From assembly GCF_002022275.1 (NCBI RefSeq), contig NZ_MSDF01000032.1, positions 1-37,070 of the forward strand: DNA of 37,070 nt. The letters are read 5' to 3'. A model generated the notes under the pieces. That model saw nothing but the letters and a program-made list of their open reading frames with translations, was not told the origin of the DNA and searched no databases. Below are positions 1-7,764 of this stretch, piece after piece (the first letter of the stretch is position 1; every line of letters begins with the position of its first letter). The DNA comes from Pseudomonas fluorescens. GTDB taxonomy: Bacteria; Pseudomonadota; Gammaproteobacteria; Pseudomonadales; Pseudomonadaceae. The translations under genes and the position numbers were made by a program.

Positions 1-84
1 GGTTGGATCAAAAGCGCTGTTTTTTTCTAGAGCAGATTGGGTTCTCACTGATAGGTGGAGATCCAAAATGTATGGAGATCCAAA

Positions 85-186
85 TGTGGGAGCTGGCTTG
101 CCTGCGATGGCATCTACTGGGTGTGCCTGAAGTACCGAGGTGTCTGCATCGCAGCGGTGCGACGATTCGACAAGCCAGCTCCTACA
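85..186. repeat. REP palindrome (degenerate right arm)
   Basis: The left arm TGTGGGAGCTGGCTTGCCTG and the right arm CAAGCCAGCTCCTACA are inverted repeats of the pseudomonad REP type, with a long diverged centre. The right arm has lost the usual ATCGCAGG part. Just before it the flank GGAGATCCAAA(A)TGT occurs twice (57-71 and 74-87), a small local duplication. Open frames across it are translations of the repeat. Confidence 0.8.
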
Positions 187-230
187 GAGAAGCAGAATTG
201 TCAGGTCATGGAATTTGTACTCGGTCAAAA

Positions 231-326
231 CTGTGGGAGCGGGCTTGCTCGCGAATGCGGTGGTTCAGTCAACACATTAATCGGCTGACACACCGCCTTC
301 GCGAGCAAGCCTGCTCCCACTTTTTT
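231..326. repeat. REP palindrome with T-run, possible galM terminator
   Basis: The arms CTGTGGGAGCGGGCTTGCTC and GAGCAAGCCTGCTCCCAC form a long stem-loop (231-320) followed on the plus strand by six Ts. On the minus strand the hairpin lies directly downstream of the galM stop and is followed by four Ts, so it could help end galM transcription. That role is inferred. No gene is seen in 1-325 apart from these two repeats. Confidence 0.7.
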
Positions 327-1474
327 CAGTCAGCAGTGAACTTGAGGATGGTGTTCTGCGTATAGGTCTGGCCCGGGTTGAGGCGGGTTGAGGCGAATTT
401 CGGCTGGTTGGGGGCGTCCGGGAAATGTTGGGTCTCCAGCGTGAAACCACTCCAGTGTTGGTAGGTTTTACCGGCCTTTCCTTTCACTGTGCCGTCGAGG
501 AAGTTGCTGGTGTAGAACTGCACGCCGGGCTCGGTGGTGTAGAGCTGTAAGCGTCGGCCTGAGGCGGGGTCGTGGACTTCGGCGGCGAGTTTTTTGAGGT
601 CGCCTTTGGTGTCCAGCGCCCAGTTGAAGTCGAACCCGCCTTGTTTGGGTTCGGCGAATTTCAGTTGCGGGTGGTCGTCCTTGATGTGTTGGCCGATGGG
701 GGTTGGTTTGAGGAAGTCCATCGGCGTGCCTTCGACCGGGGCGAGTTCGCCGGTGGGGATCAAGGTGGCGTTGACCGGGGTGTAGTGGCTGGCGTGCAGG
801 GTGGCGACTTGCTTGAGGATGTCGTCGTTGCCCGCGCCGGCGAGGTTGAAGTAGCTGTGGTTGGTGAGGTTGAGCACCGTCGGTTTGTCGGTGGTGGCCT
901 TGTAGTCGATGTGCAGTTCGTTTTTATCGTTGAGGCTGTAGGTGACTTCGGTTTTCAGGTTGCCCGGAAAGCCCATCTCGCCGTCTTTGGACAGGTAGGT
1001 GAGGGTGACGCCAACCGAGTCCTTGCCCTTGACCGACTTGGCTTGCCACACGTGTTTGTCGAACCCCTGGGCGCCGCCGTGCAGCGAGTTGGGGCCGTCG
1101 TTGAGCGGGACCTGATAGCGTTTGCCGTCCAGTTCGAAGGCCCCGGCCGCGAGGCGGTTGCCGAAGCGCCCGATGGTCGCGCCGAAAAACGCAGTACCGG
1201 CCTGGTAACCCTGCACGTCGTCAAAGCCGAGCACGACGTCCTCGGTCTTGCCGTTTTTATCCGGTACCTTCAGCGACTGCAACACGCCGCCGTAGGTGAT
1301 GACTGTAGCTTGCATGCCATGGCTGTTGCGCAACACATACTGTTCGACGGCGGTGCCGTCATTGGTTTTGCCGAACGGTTTTTGCTCGCTGGTGAGGCCG
1401 GCGGCCTGGGCGCCACCGCTGGCGATCAGCATGGACAAGGCGAGGCCGGAAAGCAGATGACGAGGATGCTTCAT
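326..1474 (-). CDS. galM: Aldose 1-epimerase, exported
   Basis: This 382-residue mutarotase interconverts alpha and beta anomers of aldoses. Residues 1-25 (MKHPRHLLSGLALSML...AQAA) form a signal peptide ending near an AQA-A cleavage site, so the enzyme is probably periplasmic, unlike the cytoplasmic E. coli GalM. The family signatures are present: NRL near 105, the LHGG motif at 131-134, the general acid His206 in NHSYFNLAG, and the general base Glu347 in LETQHFPD. The start has a GGAAG ribosome site 8 bases upstream. The gene is divergent from a sugar-dehydrogenase-like SDR. A mutarotase would supply the pyranose anomer such a dehydrogenase uses, which supports a shared role in sugar oxidation (inference). 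Confidence 0.93.
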   Translation of the reverse strand: MKHPRHLLSGLALSMLIASGGAQAAGLTSEQKPFGKTNDGTAVEQYVLRNSHGMQATVITYGGVLQSLKVPDKNGKTEDVVLGFDDVQGYQAGTAFFGATIGRFGNRLAAGAFELDGKRYQVPLNDGPNSLHGGAQGFDKHVWQAKSVKGKDSVGVTLTYLSKDGEMGFPGNLKTEVTYSLNDKNELHIDYKATTDKPTVLNLTNHSYFNLAGAGNDDILKQVATLHASHYTPVNATLIPTGELAPVEGTPMDFLKPTPIGQHIKDDHPQLKFAEPKQGGFDFNWALDTKGDLKKLAAEVHDPASGRRLQLYTTEPGVQFYTSNFLDGTVKGKAGKTYQHWSGFTLETQHFPDAPNQPKFASTRLNPGQTYTQNTILKFTAD

Positions 1475-1612
1475 GGTCGAACTTCCTTTTGTTGTTTTCT
1501 GTGGAATAGTTCTACTAATGTGCGATATTTTGTCGATATGGCAGCAGATTTATAGCCTTTTACCGTGTGTTTGCAAAATAAAATAAGACTAATTCAGTGA
1601 GGCAATCGTTAT
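1475..1612. promoter_or_regulatory. Divergent galM / SDR promoter region
   Basis: This 138-base AT-rich region separates two divergent genes and must hold both promoters. I see a direct repeat of CGATAT (spaced 5 bases, about 1528-1544) and a short TAGT-TCT-ACTA inverted repeat near 1507. Neither is strong enough to name an operator. The SDR ribosome site is GAGG about 10 bases before its ATG. Confidence 0.45.
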
Positions 1613-2380
1613 ATGAGTACTGAGCAGGCCATTTATCCCGACCTCAAGGGTAAGACCGTATTGGTGTCCGGTGGCGCCTCGGGCATTGGCGAATTCATGG
1701 TGCGGGCGTTCGCCGGCCAGGGTGCCAGGGTCGGCTTTGTGGACCGTGCGCAAAGTCAGGGCGAGCGATTGGCGGCGCTGTTGAGTTCCCAGGGGCACGT
1801 CGTGGAGTTCGTGCATTGCGACATCACCGACGAAATCGCCTTCAAGGCCGCGATCGAGCGATTTGAACACTCGCTCGGTCCCATCACCGTGCTGGTCAAC
1901 AACGCTGCCAACGATGTGCGTCACACCCTCGAAGAAGTCGATTCGGCCATGTTCGACAGGCTGATCGCGGTCAACCTCAAGCATGCGTTCTTCGCCGCCA
2001 AGGCGGTGGTGCCGATGATGAAACGCGCAGGTGGCGGGGCGATCATCAACCTTGGCTCGGTGGGCTGGATGATGGCGTCCGCCGGTTACCCGGTGTACGC
2101 CGCCAGCAAGGCCGCGGCACATGGCATGACCCGCGCGCTGGCGCGTGAGTTGGGGCCGAGCCGCATCCGCGTCAATACCCTGGTGCCGGGTTGGGTCATG
2201 ACCGAAAAACAATTGGAGATGTGGGTGGACGACGCCGCCAAAGAACTGATCAGCCGCAGCCAATGCCTGCCGGGCAGCGTCTTGCCGGAACACATCGCCA
2301 ATATGGCGCTGTTTCTCGCCTCTGATGCGTCGGCGATGTGTTCGGCGCAGAACTTTATAGTGGACGGTGGCTGGGTCTGA
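1613..2380 (+). CDS. SDR-family sugar 1-dehydrogenase (XylB-like)
   Basis: This 255-residue classical short-chain dehydrogenase has a Rossmann nucleotide-binding motif at 20-26 (GGASGIG), an NNAA motif in place of the usual NNAG, a catalytic Ser near 149, and Tyr162/Lys166 in YAASK. The N-terminal AIYPDLKGK, the NDVRH segment after NNAA, and the SQCLPG and DGGWV endings resemble, from memory, Caulobacter D-xylose 1-dehydrogenase XylB. I therefore infer oxidation of an aldose to its lactone with NAD(P)+. The divergent mutarotase fits this. The exact sugar (xylose, arabinose, galactose or other) cannot be read from the sequence. It ends 5 bases from the convergent GST gene. Confidence 0.8.
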   Translation: MSTEQAIYPDLKGKTVLVSGGASGIGEFMVRAFAGQGARVGFVDRAQSQGERLAALLSSQGHVVEFVHCDITDEIAFKAAIERFEHSLGPITVLVNNAANDVRHTLEEVDSAMFDRLIAVNLKHAFFAAKAVVPMMKRAGGGAIINLGSVGWMMASAGYPVYAASKAAAHGMTRALARELGPSRIRVNTLVPGWVMTEKQLEMWVDDAAKELISRSQCLPGSVLPEHIANMALFLASDASAMCSAQNFIVDGGWV

Positions 2381-2385
2381 GCCCG

Positions 2386-2982
2386 TTACTCAATGGGGTA
2401 TTTCTTGAAGGCCGGATGTCTCTCCAGGCATTCGGCATGGCGTTTCAGGTCAGGAAACGCATCCGCCTTGACCACTGATGCCACCGTGAACTGGCTGAAC
2501 GACCAGGCGACCGCCGCCGTGAGGGACGACTGGGTCAGCGCTTCACTGTCGGCCAGGTGCTTGTCCAGCAACGCATAAGCCTCCAGTAATTGGCCGCTGA
2601 TGCGATCGAGCCAGGGTGCGTGCAGCTTCTCGGCGGGGCGCAGGTTGTGTTCGTACACGATCTGCACGCTTTTCTCGCACGCAGCCAATGCCAATCCCAG
2701 CAGGTGCAAATCATGGGCACGGGCGAGGGGTGCTTGAGGCAGCAGCTTTTTGTCGTTTGGGGCCAAGGCTTCCAGGTAGTCGAGGATCAGGCTGGAATCC
2801 ATCAGCACTGTTCCATCGTCGAGTACCAGCGTGGGCGCCTTGACCACCGGGTTTATCTGAGCAAATTCGGGATAGTGACGGAACACCGAGAGCGGCTCGT
2901 GTACGAACTCGACTCCGTACAGGTCCAGGGAAATAGCCACGCGCCGCACGTAGGGCGAGTCCAGCATGCCGATCAGTTTCAT
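2386..2982 (-). CDS. Glutathione S-transferase
   Basis: This 198-residue protein has the two-domain GST layout: an N-terminal thioredoxin-like domain (1-80) starting MKLIGMLDSPYVRRV, with a likely glutathione-activating Ser9, the cis-proline in KAPTLV, and the glutathione-gamma-glutamyl binding MDSSLI, followed by an all-helical C-terminal domain. The start follows a GGAGG site. It is the third gene of a minus-strand run (LysR, mug, GST), 30 bases after mug. Its substrate is unknown; detoxification or a metabolic isomerase/dehalogenase role are both possible. Confidence 0.9.
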   Translation of the reverse strand: MKLIGMLDSPYVRRVAISLDLYGVEFVHEPLSVFRHYPEFAQINPVVKAPTLVLDDGTVLMDSSLILDYLEALAPNDKKLLPQAPLARAHDLHLLGLALAACEKSVQIVYEHNLRPAEKLHAPWLDRISGQLLEAYALLDKHLADSEALTQSSLTAAVAWSFSQFTVASVVKADAFPDLKRHAECLERHPAFKKYPIE

Positions 2983-3012
2983 GAAGCCTCCATTGCTCTC
3001 GGGGTATTTGGC

Positions 3013-3546
3013 TCACGAGATTAAGGGCTCTTGATCGGGATGTGCAATGGCCTCGCGCAGTCGTTGATACGCCTCCACCAATTGCTCCAGGTTGAACGCC
3101 AGATTGCGCCCGCTGGGGTTGGGCAGTACCCAGACCGCAGCACCGCCCAATAATGGCGGCTGCCGCCCCCAGGCCATGTCCCGTTGGCCCGACAAGGCGC
3201 TGTAAGCGGCTTTGCCCAGAAACGCCACGAAGCGCGGCCGGCATTTGCGAATCTTCTGTTCAAATGCCGCCGCCGCATCTTTGAATTCATGCCTTGCCAG
3301 CTCACCCGCGCTCGCCGTGGGGCGTTCCACCACGGTGGTCAACCCGCAGCCGTAACGTAGCAACGTGCGGCCATCCTCCGGCTGGATTTCATGGGGTGTA
3401 AACCCGGCCAGGTGCAGCGTGCGCCAGAAGCGGTTGCTGCGGTTGGCAAAGTGCAGGCCAAGGGCGGCGGAGCCCTTGCCGGGGTTGATGCCGCAGAACA
3501 GCACCGATAATCCCTCGGTGAGGATGTCTTCAAGCCGGTCCGTCAT
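3013..3546 (-). CDS. mug: G/U mismatch-specific DNA glycosylase
   Basis: This 177-residue uracil-DNA glycosylase superfamily protein removes uracil or ethenocytosine from mismatches with G. It shows the Mug motif GINPG at 19-23 (Asn21 matches the catalytic Asn18 of E. coli), the HFANRSNRFW segment, and the distal NPSGRN loop that intercalates in DNA. I use the internal ATG at 3546, because it overlaps the upstream LysR stop as ATGA and gives the family N-terminus. A start 33 bases earlier is open but would extend into the LysR gene. Confidence 0.92.
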   Translation of the reverse strand: MTDRLEDILTEGLSVLFCGINPGKGSAALGLHFANRSNRFWRTLHLAGFTPHEIQPEDGRTLLRYGCGLTTVVERPTASAGELARHEFKDAAAAFEQKIRKCRPRFVAFLGKAAYSALSGQRDMAWGRQPPLLGGAAVWVLPNPSGRNLAFNLEQLVEAYQRLREAIAHPDQEPLIS

Positions 3547-4409
3547 GTCGGGTCTACCGGTAAATGGGTCAGCAGCCACGCGGTAAAGCTGCGTGCCATG
3601 GGGTCATGCTCACTGTCGCGATGCGTCAACAGCGCCCAGCTCGGGCCGCGAATAGTGGCCTCGACCAGGGGCGTGAGCAAACCATTTTCTTGCGCCTGGC
3701 GACTGAGCAACTGGCTGACCAGGCCAATGCCCAGCCCAGTGCATACCGCGTCCAGCAACAAACCCGGATCGGAAAAATTCAGTCCCTGGTCCTGTTGCCC
3801 CACATCCACTCCGGCTTCCACGGCCCAGTGGCTCCAGTCCATTTCCCGCTCGCCGTGCAAGGTGGTGCGCTGCTCCTTCGACAGCTTCAGCACGCTCGGG
3901 TGGCACGCCGCAAACAAGCGGTCGGCGTGCAGCACTTTAAAGCTGCATTCGGCCTGGGAGCTGATGTCGTCGCGCACGGCCAGGTCGATGGTTTGGCTCG
4001 CCATATCGGGCACTTCGTCGGTGCTGAAAATCCACAGGTCCACTTCCGGGTGCTGGCGCCGAAAGTCCGCCAGCCTTGGCAGCAACCAGTGGCGCGCGAA
4101 GGTCGGCGTGGTGTTGAGCACCAATTGATTGGGCTTGCGGTACTGCCCCAGCCGCCGCACACCCACCGCCAGTTGCTGCAACAACGCCTGGGTGGTGCTG
4201 AGGAAATCGTAGCCCGCGTCGGTGAGGCTCACGCTGCGCCCGCTGCGGAAAAACAGCGGTTGCTCAAGGTAGGCCTCCAGGCTGCGAATCTGCTGGCTGA
4301 TCGCCGATTGGGTCAGGTGCAGCTCTTCGGCAGCCTTGTGGAAACTGCCCAGCCGGGCCGCGGCTTCAAAGCCGCGCAGGGTGCCGAGCGGGGGCCAGTG
4401 ATTGAGCAT
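3543..4409 (-). CDS. LysR-type regulator divergent from agmatine genes
   Basis: This 288-residue LysR-family regulator has an N-terminal winged HTH (residues about 7-66, AARLGSFHKAAEELHLTQSA region) and a C-terminal periplasmic-binding-like effector domain. The N-terminus WPPLGTLRGFEAAARLGSF is of the GcvA/AmpR subgroup. It is divergent from aguA with 134 bases between, which makes it the likely regulator of the agmatine operon. It also leads the mug-GST run through a 4-base overlap. The better known Pseudomonas aguBA operon uses a TetR-type AguR, so this locus appears to be regulated differently. Confidence 0.9.
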   Translation of the reverse strand: MLNHWPPLGTLRGFEAAARLGSFHKAAEELHLTQSAISQQIRSLEAYLEQPLFFRSGRSVSLTDAGYDFLSTTQALLQQLAVGVRRLGQYRKPNQLVLNTTPTFARHWLLPRLADFRRQHPEVDLWIFSTDEVPDMASQTIDLAVRDDISSQAECSFKVLHADRLFAACHPSVLKLSKEQRTTLHGEREMDWSHWAVEAGVDVGQQDQGLNFSDPGLLLDAVCTGLGIGLVSQLLSRQAQENGLLTPLVEATIRGPSWALLTHRDSEHDPMARSFTAWLLTHLPVDPT

Positions 4410-4410
4410 G

Positions 4411-4431
4411 CTGATAAGTTCCTCTAATCAG
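4411..4431. promoter_or_regulatory. Candidate LysR operator, CTGAT-N11-ATCAG
   Basis: This perfect 5-base inverted repeat with an 11-base spacer fits the T-N11-A layout of LysR sites. It starts two bases upstream of the LysR start codon and covers that gene's AGAGGAA ribosome site. It lies 112 bases before aguA. It could mediate autorepression and/or activation of aguA. It is short, so chance is not excluded. Confidence 0.4.
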
Positions 4432-4543
4432 TTTTCTACAAAATCCATCGTTTGTTTGGCCTTTGGCGGCGCCGTAGCATGAATACCAGGACTCCGTGGG
4501 CAGTTGTCACTGAACACAATGACTTAACTCAAAGGTACTTGTC

Positions 4544-5596
4544 ATGCAGCGCAATGAAATTTCAGGCAGTGGTTGGTGGATGCCCGCGGAGTGGGCTCGG
4601 CACGTGGCAACCTGGATGGTCTGGCCGCACAACACCGCTCTGTGGGAGACCACGTGGGGTGTGACTCTGGCGCAGGTGCAGGAAGATTTTGCGCGGGTCG
4701 CCAATGCAATTGCACGATTTGAACCGGTGAAAATGCTCGTCGATCCTTCGGCAATCACCCGTGCCAAAGCCTTGTGCGGCCCACGGGTGGAACTGATCGC
4801 GCAGCCCGCCAACGACAGTTGGTGCCGCGACTCCGGGCCGAGCTTTATCTGCCACCCGCGATTGGGTCTGGCCGGTGTGAGCTGGCGTTTCAATGCCTGG
4901 GGCGGCAAGTCGGCCTACGATTTGGACGAAAGCCTGGCACGCCGGGTGCTCAACCACTTGGACCTGGAGTGCTTCGGCACGCCGCTGAGCAACGAAGGCG
5001 GTGCCATCCACGTGGACGGCGAGGGTACGCTGATCACCACCGAATCGGTGCTGCTCAACCCCAACCGCAACCCCGGTGTGACCAAGGCCGAAATTGAAGA
5101 AATCTTCGCGCGCCTGCTGGGCATCAAGAAAACCATCTGGCTGCCCGGTGACCCGGATTACTTGACCGGCGACATGACCGACGGCCACGTGGACGGCGTA
5201 TGCGCCTTCGCGCGTCCCGGCGTGCTGCTGGTCGACGCCACCCATGACCAAAGCTCGGTCTACGCCGACGTGGTGCGCGAAAACCGCCGCGCCCTGCAAT
5301 TGGCCACCGACGCCAGGGGCCGCCACTTCGAGATGATCGAGCTGTACGAAGCCACCGACGCGGTGGACACCGACGCTGAAGTGTTCTGCGCCTCCTACAC
5401 CAACTTCTACATCGCCAACGGCGCAATCATCATGCCGGCTTATGGCATCGCCGCTGACCAGGTCGCCGCCCAGGTACTGGCCCAGACGTTCCCCGGCCGC
5501 GAAATCGTGCCGGTGCAGATCAACCATCTGGCCCATGGCGGCGGCGGGGTGCATTGCATCACCCAGCAGCAACCGGCCTGGCCACTCAAGGGGTAA
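4544..5596 (+). CDS. aguA: Agmatine deiminase
   Basis: This 350-residue guanidino-group-modifying enzyme hydrolyses agmatine to N-carbamoylputrescine and ammonia. Family landmarks are WCRDSGP (substrate Asp/Arg), NEGGAIHVDGEG, NPNRNPG, the GHVDG histidine motif and the catalytic cysteine Cys338 in GGGGVHC near the C-terminus. There is no signal peptide, so it acts in the cytoplasm. An AAAGG site precedes the start. It is the first gene of an operon followed after 4 bases by aguB, the next enzyme of the pathway. It differs clearly from the second deiminase at 7765 and is not a recent tandem copy. Confidence 0.94.
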   Translation: MQRNEISGSGWWMPAEWARHVATWMVWPHNTALWETTWGVTLAQVQEDFARVANAIARFEPVKMLVDPSAITRAKALCGPRVELIAQPANDSWCRDSGPSFICHPRLGLAGVSWRFNAWGGKSAYDLDESLARRVLNHLDLECFGTPLSNEGGAIHVDGEGTLITTESVLLNPNRNPGVTKAEIEEIFARLLGIKKTIWLPGDPDYLTGDMTDGHVDGVCAFARPGVLLVDATHDQSSVYADVVRENRRALQLATDARGRHFEMIELYEATDAVDTDAEVFCASYTNFYIANGAIIMPAYGIAADQVAAQVLAQTFPGREIVPVQINHLAHGGGGVHCITQQQPAWPLKG

Positions 5597-5600
5597 TGCC

Positions 5601-6494
5601 ATGACCGTTTTGACCATTGCGACCACGCAGATGCCGTGCAGCTGGGATTTGCCCGGCAACCTCGACCGGGCCGAACAACTGGTGCGCGAAGCGGCGGCGA
5701 AAGGGGCGCAGGTGATCCTGTTGCAGGAGCTGTTCGCCACGCCGTATTTCTGCATTGAGCAACACCACAAGCACTTGGCGTTGGCCGAGGAATACACTCA
5801 CAGCCGTGTGCTCAAGCGCTTTGCTGCGCTGGCCAAAGAGTTGGGCGTGGTGTTGCCGCTGAGCTGGTTTGAAAAGGCCGGCAATGCCTTCTTCAATTCC
5901 CTGAGCGTGGCCGATGCCGACGGGCAATTGCTGGGGGTGTACCGCAAGACCCACATCCCGAATGCCATCGGCTATCAGGAGAAGGAATATTTCAGCCCCG
6001 GTGACAGCGGTTTTCGCGTGTGGGACACGGCGTTCGGGCGGTTGGGCATTGGCATCTGCTGGGACCAGTGGTTCCCCGAGACCGCGCGCTGCCTGGCGTT
6101 GCAGGGGGCCGAAGTGCTGCTATTTCCCACCGCCATTGGCTCGGAACCCGGCTGCGCCACGCTGGATTCGCGCGACCATTGGCAGATGACCATGCGCGGC
6201 CATGCGGCGGCGAACCTGGTGCCGGTGGTGGCGGCCAACCGTGTCGGGCGCGAAGTTGCAACCACCGACGCAGGCCTGCAAATGGATTTCTATGGCTCAT
6301 CGTTTATCTGCAACCACAAGGGCAAGCTGCTTGCCGAAGCCGACCGCGAAAGCACCCGCTTGCTGGTGCACAGTCTCGATCTGTCGGCCATGCGCGAAGA
6401 ACGCCTGACCTGGGGCATCTTCCGTGATCGCCGCCCGGAAATGTATGGCGGCCTGCTGACCCTGGACGGTCGTCAATCGAGGCTTTCGGCATGA
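5601..6494 (+). CDS. aguB: N-carbamoylputrescine amidase
   Basis: This 297-residue nitrilase-superfamily enzyme converts N-carbamoylputrescine to putrescine, CO2 and ammonia. The catalytic triad is visible as Glu43 (LLQELF), Lys116 (YRKTHIP) and Cys153 (GICWDQWFPE). I chose the ATG at 5601, which starts MTVLTIATTQ as in the family; a longer in-frame start would lie inside aguA. It sits 4 bases after aguA and its stop overlaps the next start as ATGA, which suggests translational coupling. Confidence 0.95.
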   Translation: MTVLTIATTQMPCSWDLPGNLDRAEQLVREAAAKGAQVILLQELFATPYFCIEQHHKHLALAEEYTHSRVLKRFAALAKELGVVLPLSWFEKAGNAFFNSLSVADADGQLLGVYRKTHIPNAIGYQEKEYFSPGDSGFRVWDTAFGRLGIGICWDQWFPETARCLALQGAEVLLFPTAIGSEPGCATLDSRDHWQMTMRGHAAANLVPVVAANRVGREVATTDAGLQMDFYGSSFICNHKGKLLAEADRESTRLLVHSLDLSAMREERLTWGIFRDRRPEMYGGLLTLDGRQSRLSA

Positions 6495-7582
6495 GACTGA
6501 CCCCCAAGCTGTTGAGCTGCGCACTGGTGCTCACCGCCGTCTGCGCAAGCGCCGAAGACAAAACCCTGAAACTCTACAACTGGGCCGACTATTTCGCCGC
6601 CGACACCTTGTCGCGTTTCACCGCCGAAACCGGCATCAAGGTGATCTATGACGTGATGGACGGCAGCGAAACCCTCGAAGCCAAGCTAATGGCGGGCGGC
6701 AGCGGCTACGACCTGATCTTCCCGGGTGACACCGTGGCTGAGCGCCTGATGCGTGCGGGCGCCTTGCAGCCTTTGGACCCCGCAAAGCTCACCGAGATGG
6801 GTGACATCGAGCCCGGTTTGCAGAAACTGCGTACCCAGTATGTTCATTCGAACAAAGCCACGATGCCCTACACCTGGGGCACCATTGGCCTGACCTACAA
6901 CACCCAACAGATTCAGCAGCGCATGCCAAATGCGCCGGTCAACAGCCTCGATTTGCTGTTCAAACCGGAAAATGCGGCCAGGTTCGCTGATTGCGGAATC
7001 TCATTGATCGACTCGCCGGACGAAGTGCTCGCCGTAGTGCTCAACTACCTGGGCCGCGACCCGCGCAGCGCCAAGCGCGAAGACCTCGCGGCCGCCAGCG
7101 ACTTGTTGCTCAAACTGCGCCCCTACATTCGCAAGTTCCAGTCGCAACCGGTCACTGACCTGGTCAACGGCAACCTGTGCCTGTCGCTGGGCTACAGCGG
7201 CGACATGACCCAGGCCCAGCGCGCCGCCGATGCCGCCGGCAAAGCCGTGACCTTCGGTTACCACATCCCCCGCGAAGGCACCACGGTGTGGATGGACACC
7301 ATGGCGATTCCGGTCGATGCGCAACACCCGGAATACGCCTACGCCTTTATCAACTTCGTGATGCGCCCGCAAAACATGGCCGCCATCACCAACTTCACCG
7401 GCTACCCCACGGCCAACGCCAAGGCCCGGCCGGATGTGGAAGCGAGCATGCGCGACAACCCGGACATTTACCCGGATGCGGCCACCTTTGATCGGCTGAT
7501 CGCCGGCAAGGACATTTCCCAGGCCGATATGCGCGCGCGAATGCGCGTGTGGACTAAATTCAAGACAGCTACCGTCAAATAA
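6491..7582 (+). CDS. Polyamine-type ABC substrate-binding protein (PotF/SpuD family)
   Basis: This 363-residue periplasmic binding protein has a signal peptide (about residues 1-21, ending ASA-E) followed by LKLYNWADYF, the hallmark start of PotD/PotF-type polyamine receptors. TTVWMDTMAIP near 256-266 is the conserved hinge/ligand strand. It is translationally coupled to aguB. Given its position it probably binds agmatine, putrescine or a related amine. No permease or ATPase gene is in the operon, so it must share a transporter encoded elsewhere or serve in sensing. Confidence 0.92.
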   Translation: MRLTPKLLSCALVLTAVCASAEDKTLKLYNWADYFAADTLSRFTAETGIKVIYDVMDGSETLEAKLMAGGSGYDLIFPGDTVAERLMRAGALQPLDPAKLTEMGDIEPGLQKLRTQYVHSNKATMPYTWGTIGLTYNTQQIQQRMPNAPVNSLDLLFKPENAARFADCGISLIDSPDEVLAVVLNYLGRDPRSAKREDLAAASDLLLKLRPYIRKFQSQPVTDLVNGNLCLSLGYSGDMTQAQRAADAAGKAVTFGYHIPREGTTVWMDTMAIPVDAQHPEYAYAFINFVMRPQNMAAITNFTGYPTANAKARPDVEASMRDNPDIYPDAATFDRLIAGKDISQADMRARMRVWTKFKTATVK

Positions 7583-7601
7583 ATGTGGATAACGAGCTCC
7601 C

Positions 7602-7714
7602 TGTGGCGAGCGAGCTTGCTCGCGTTGGGCTGCGCAGCGGCCCCAAAAAAAGCGGGAGCGCTGCGCACTCCAACGCGAGCAAGCTCGCTCGCCACAAGAA
7701 ACTCGCTCGCCACA
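7602..7714. repeat. REP palindrome, second class, with duplicated right tip
   Basis: The arms TGTGGCGAGCGAGCTTGCTC (7602-7621) and the matching CGAGCTCGC-rich right arm ending CCACA (7696) form a long hairpin with an inner GGGCTGCGCAGCGGCCCC part. The right tip is repeated as ACTCGCTCGCCACA at 7701-7714. It differs from the TGGGAGC class and resembles the copy at 27501. It occupies the gap between the binding-protein gene and the second deiminase. Confidence 0.8.
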
Positions 7715-7764
7715 AACGCACCTTTAACCCCCGTTCAACCCAACACTGTATCCCCGAGACCAAC

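Noticed and set aside
3..365. Small open frames before galM
   Set aside because: They translate REP palindromes and show no ribosome site or family.
7585..7764. 60-codon N-terminal extension of the second agmatine deiminase
   Set aside because: It translates the REP hairpin and would bury the Tat signal that starts at 7765.
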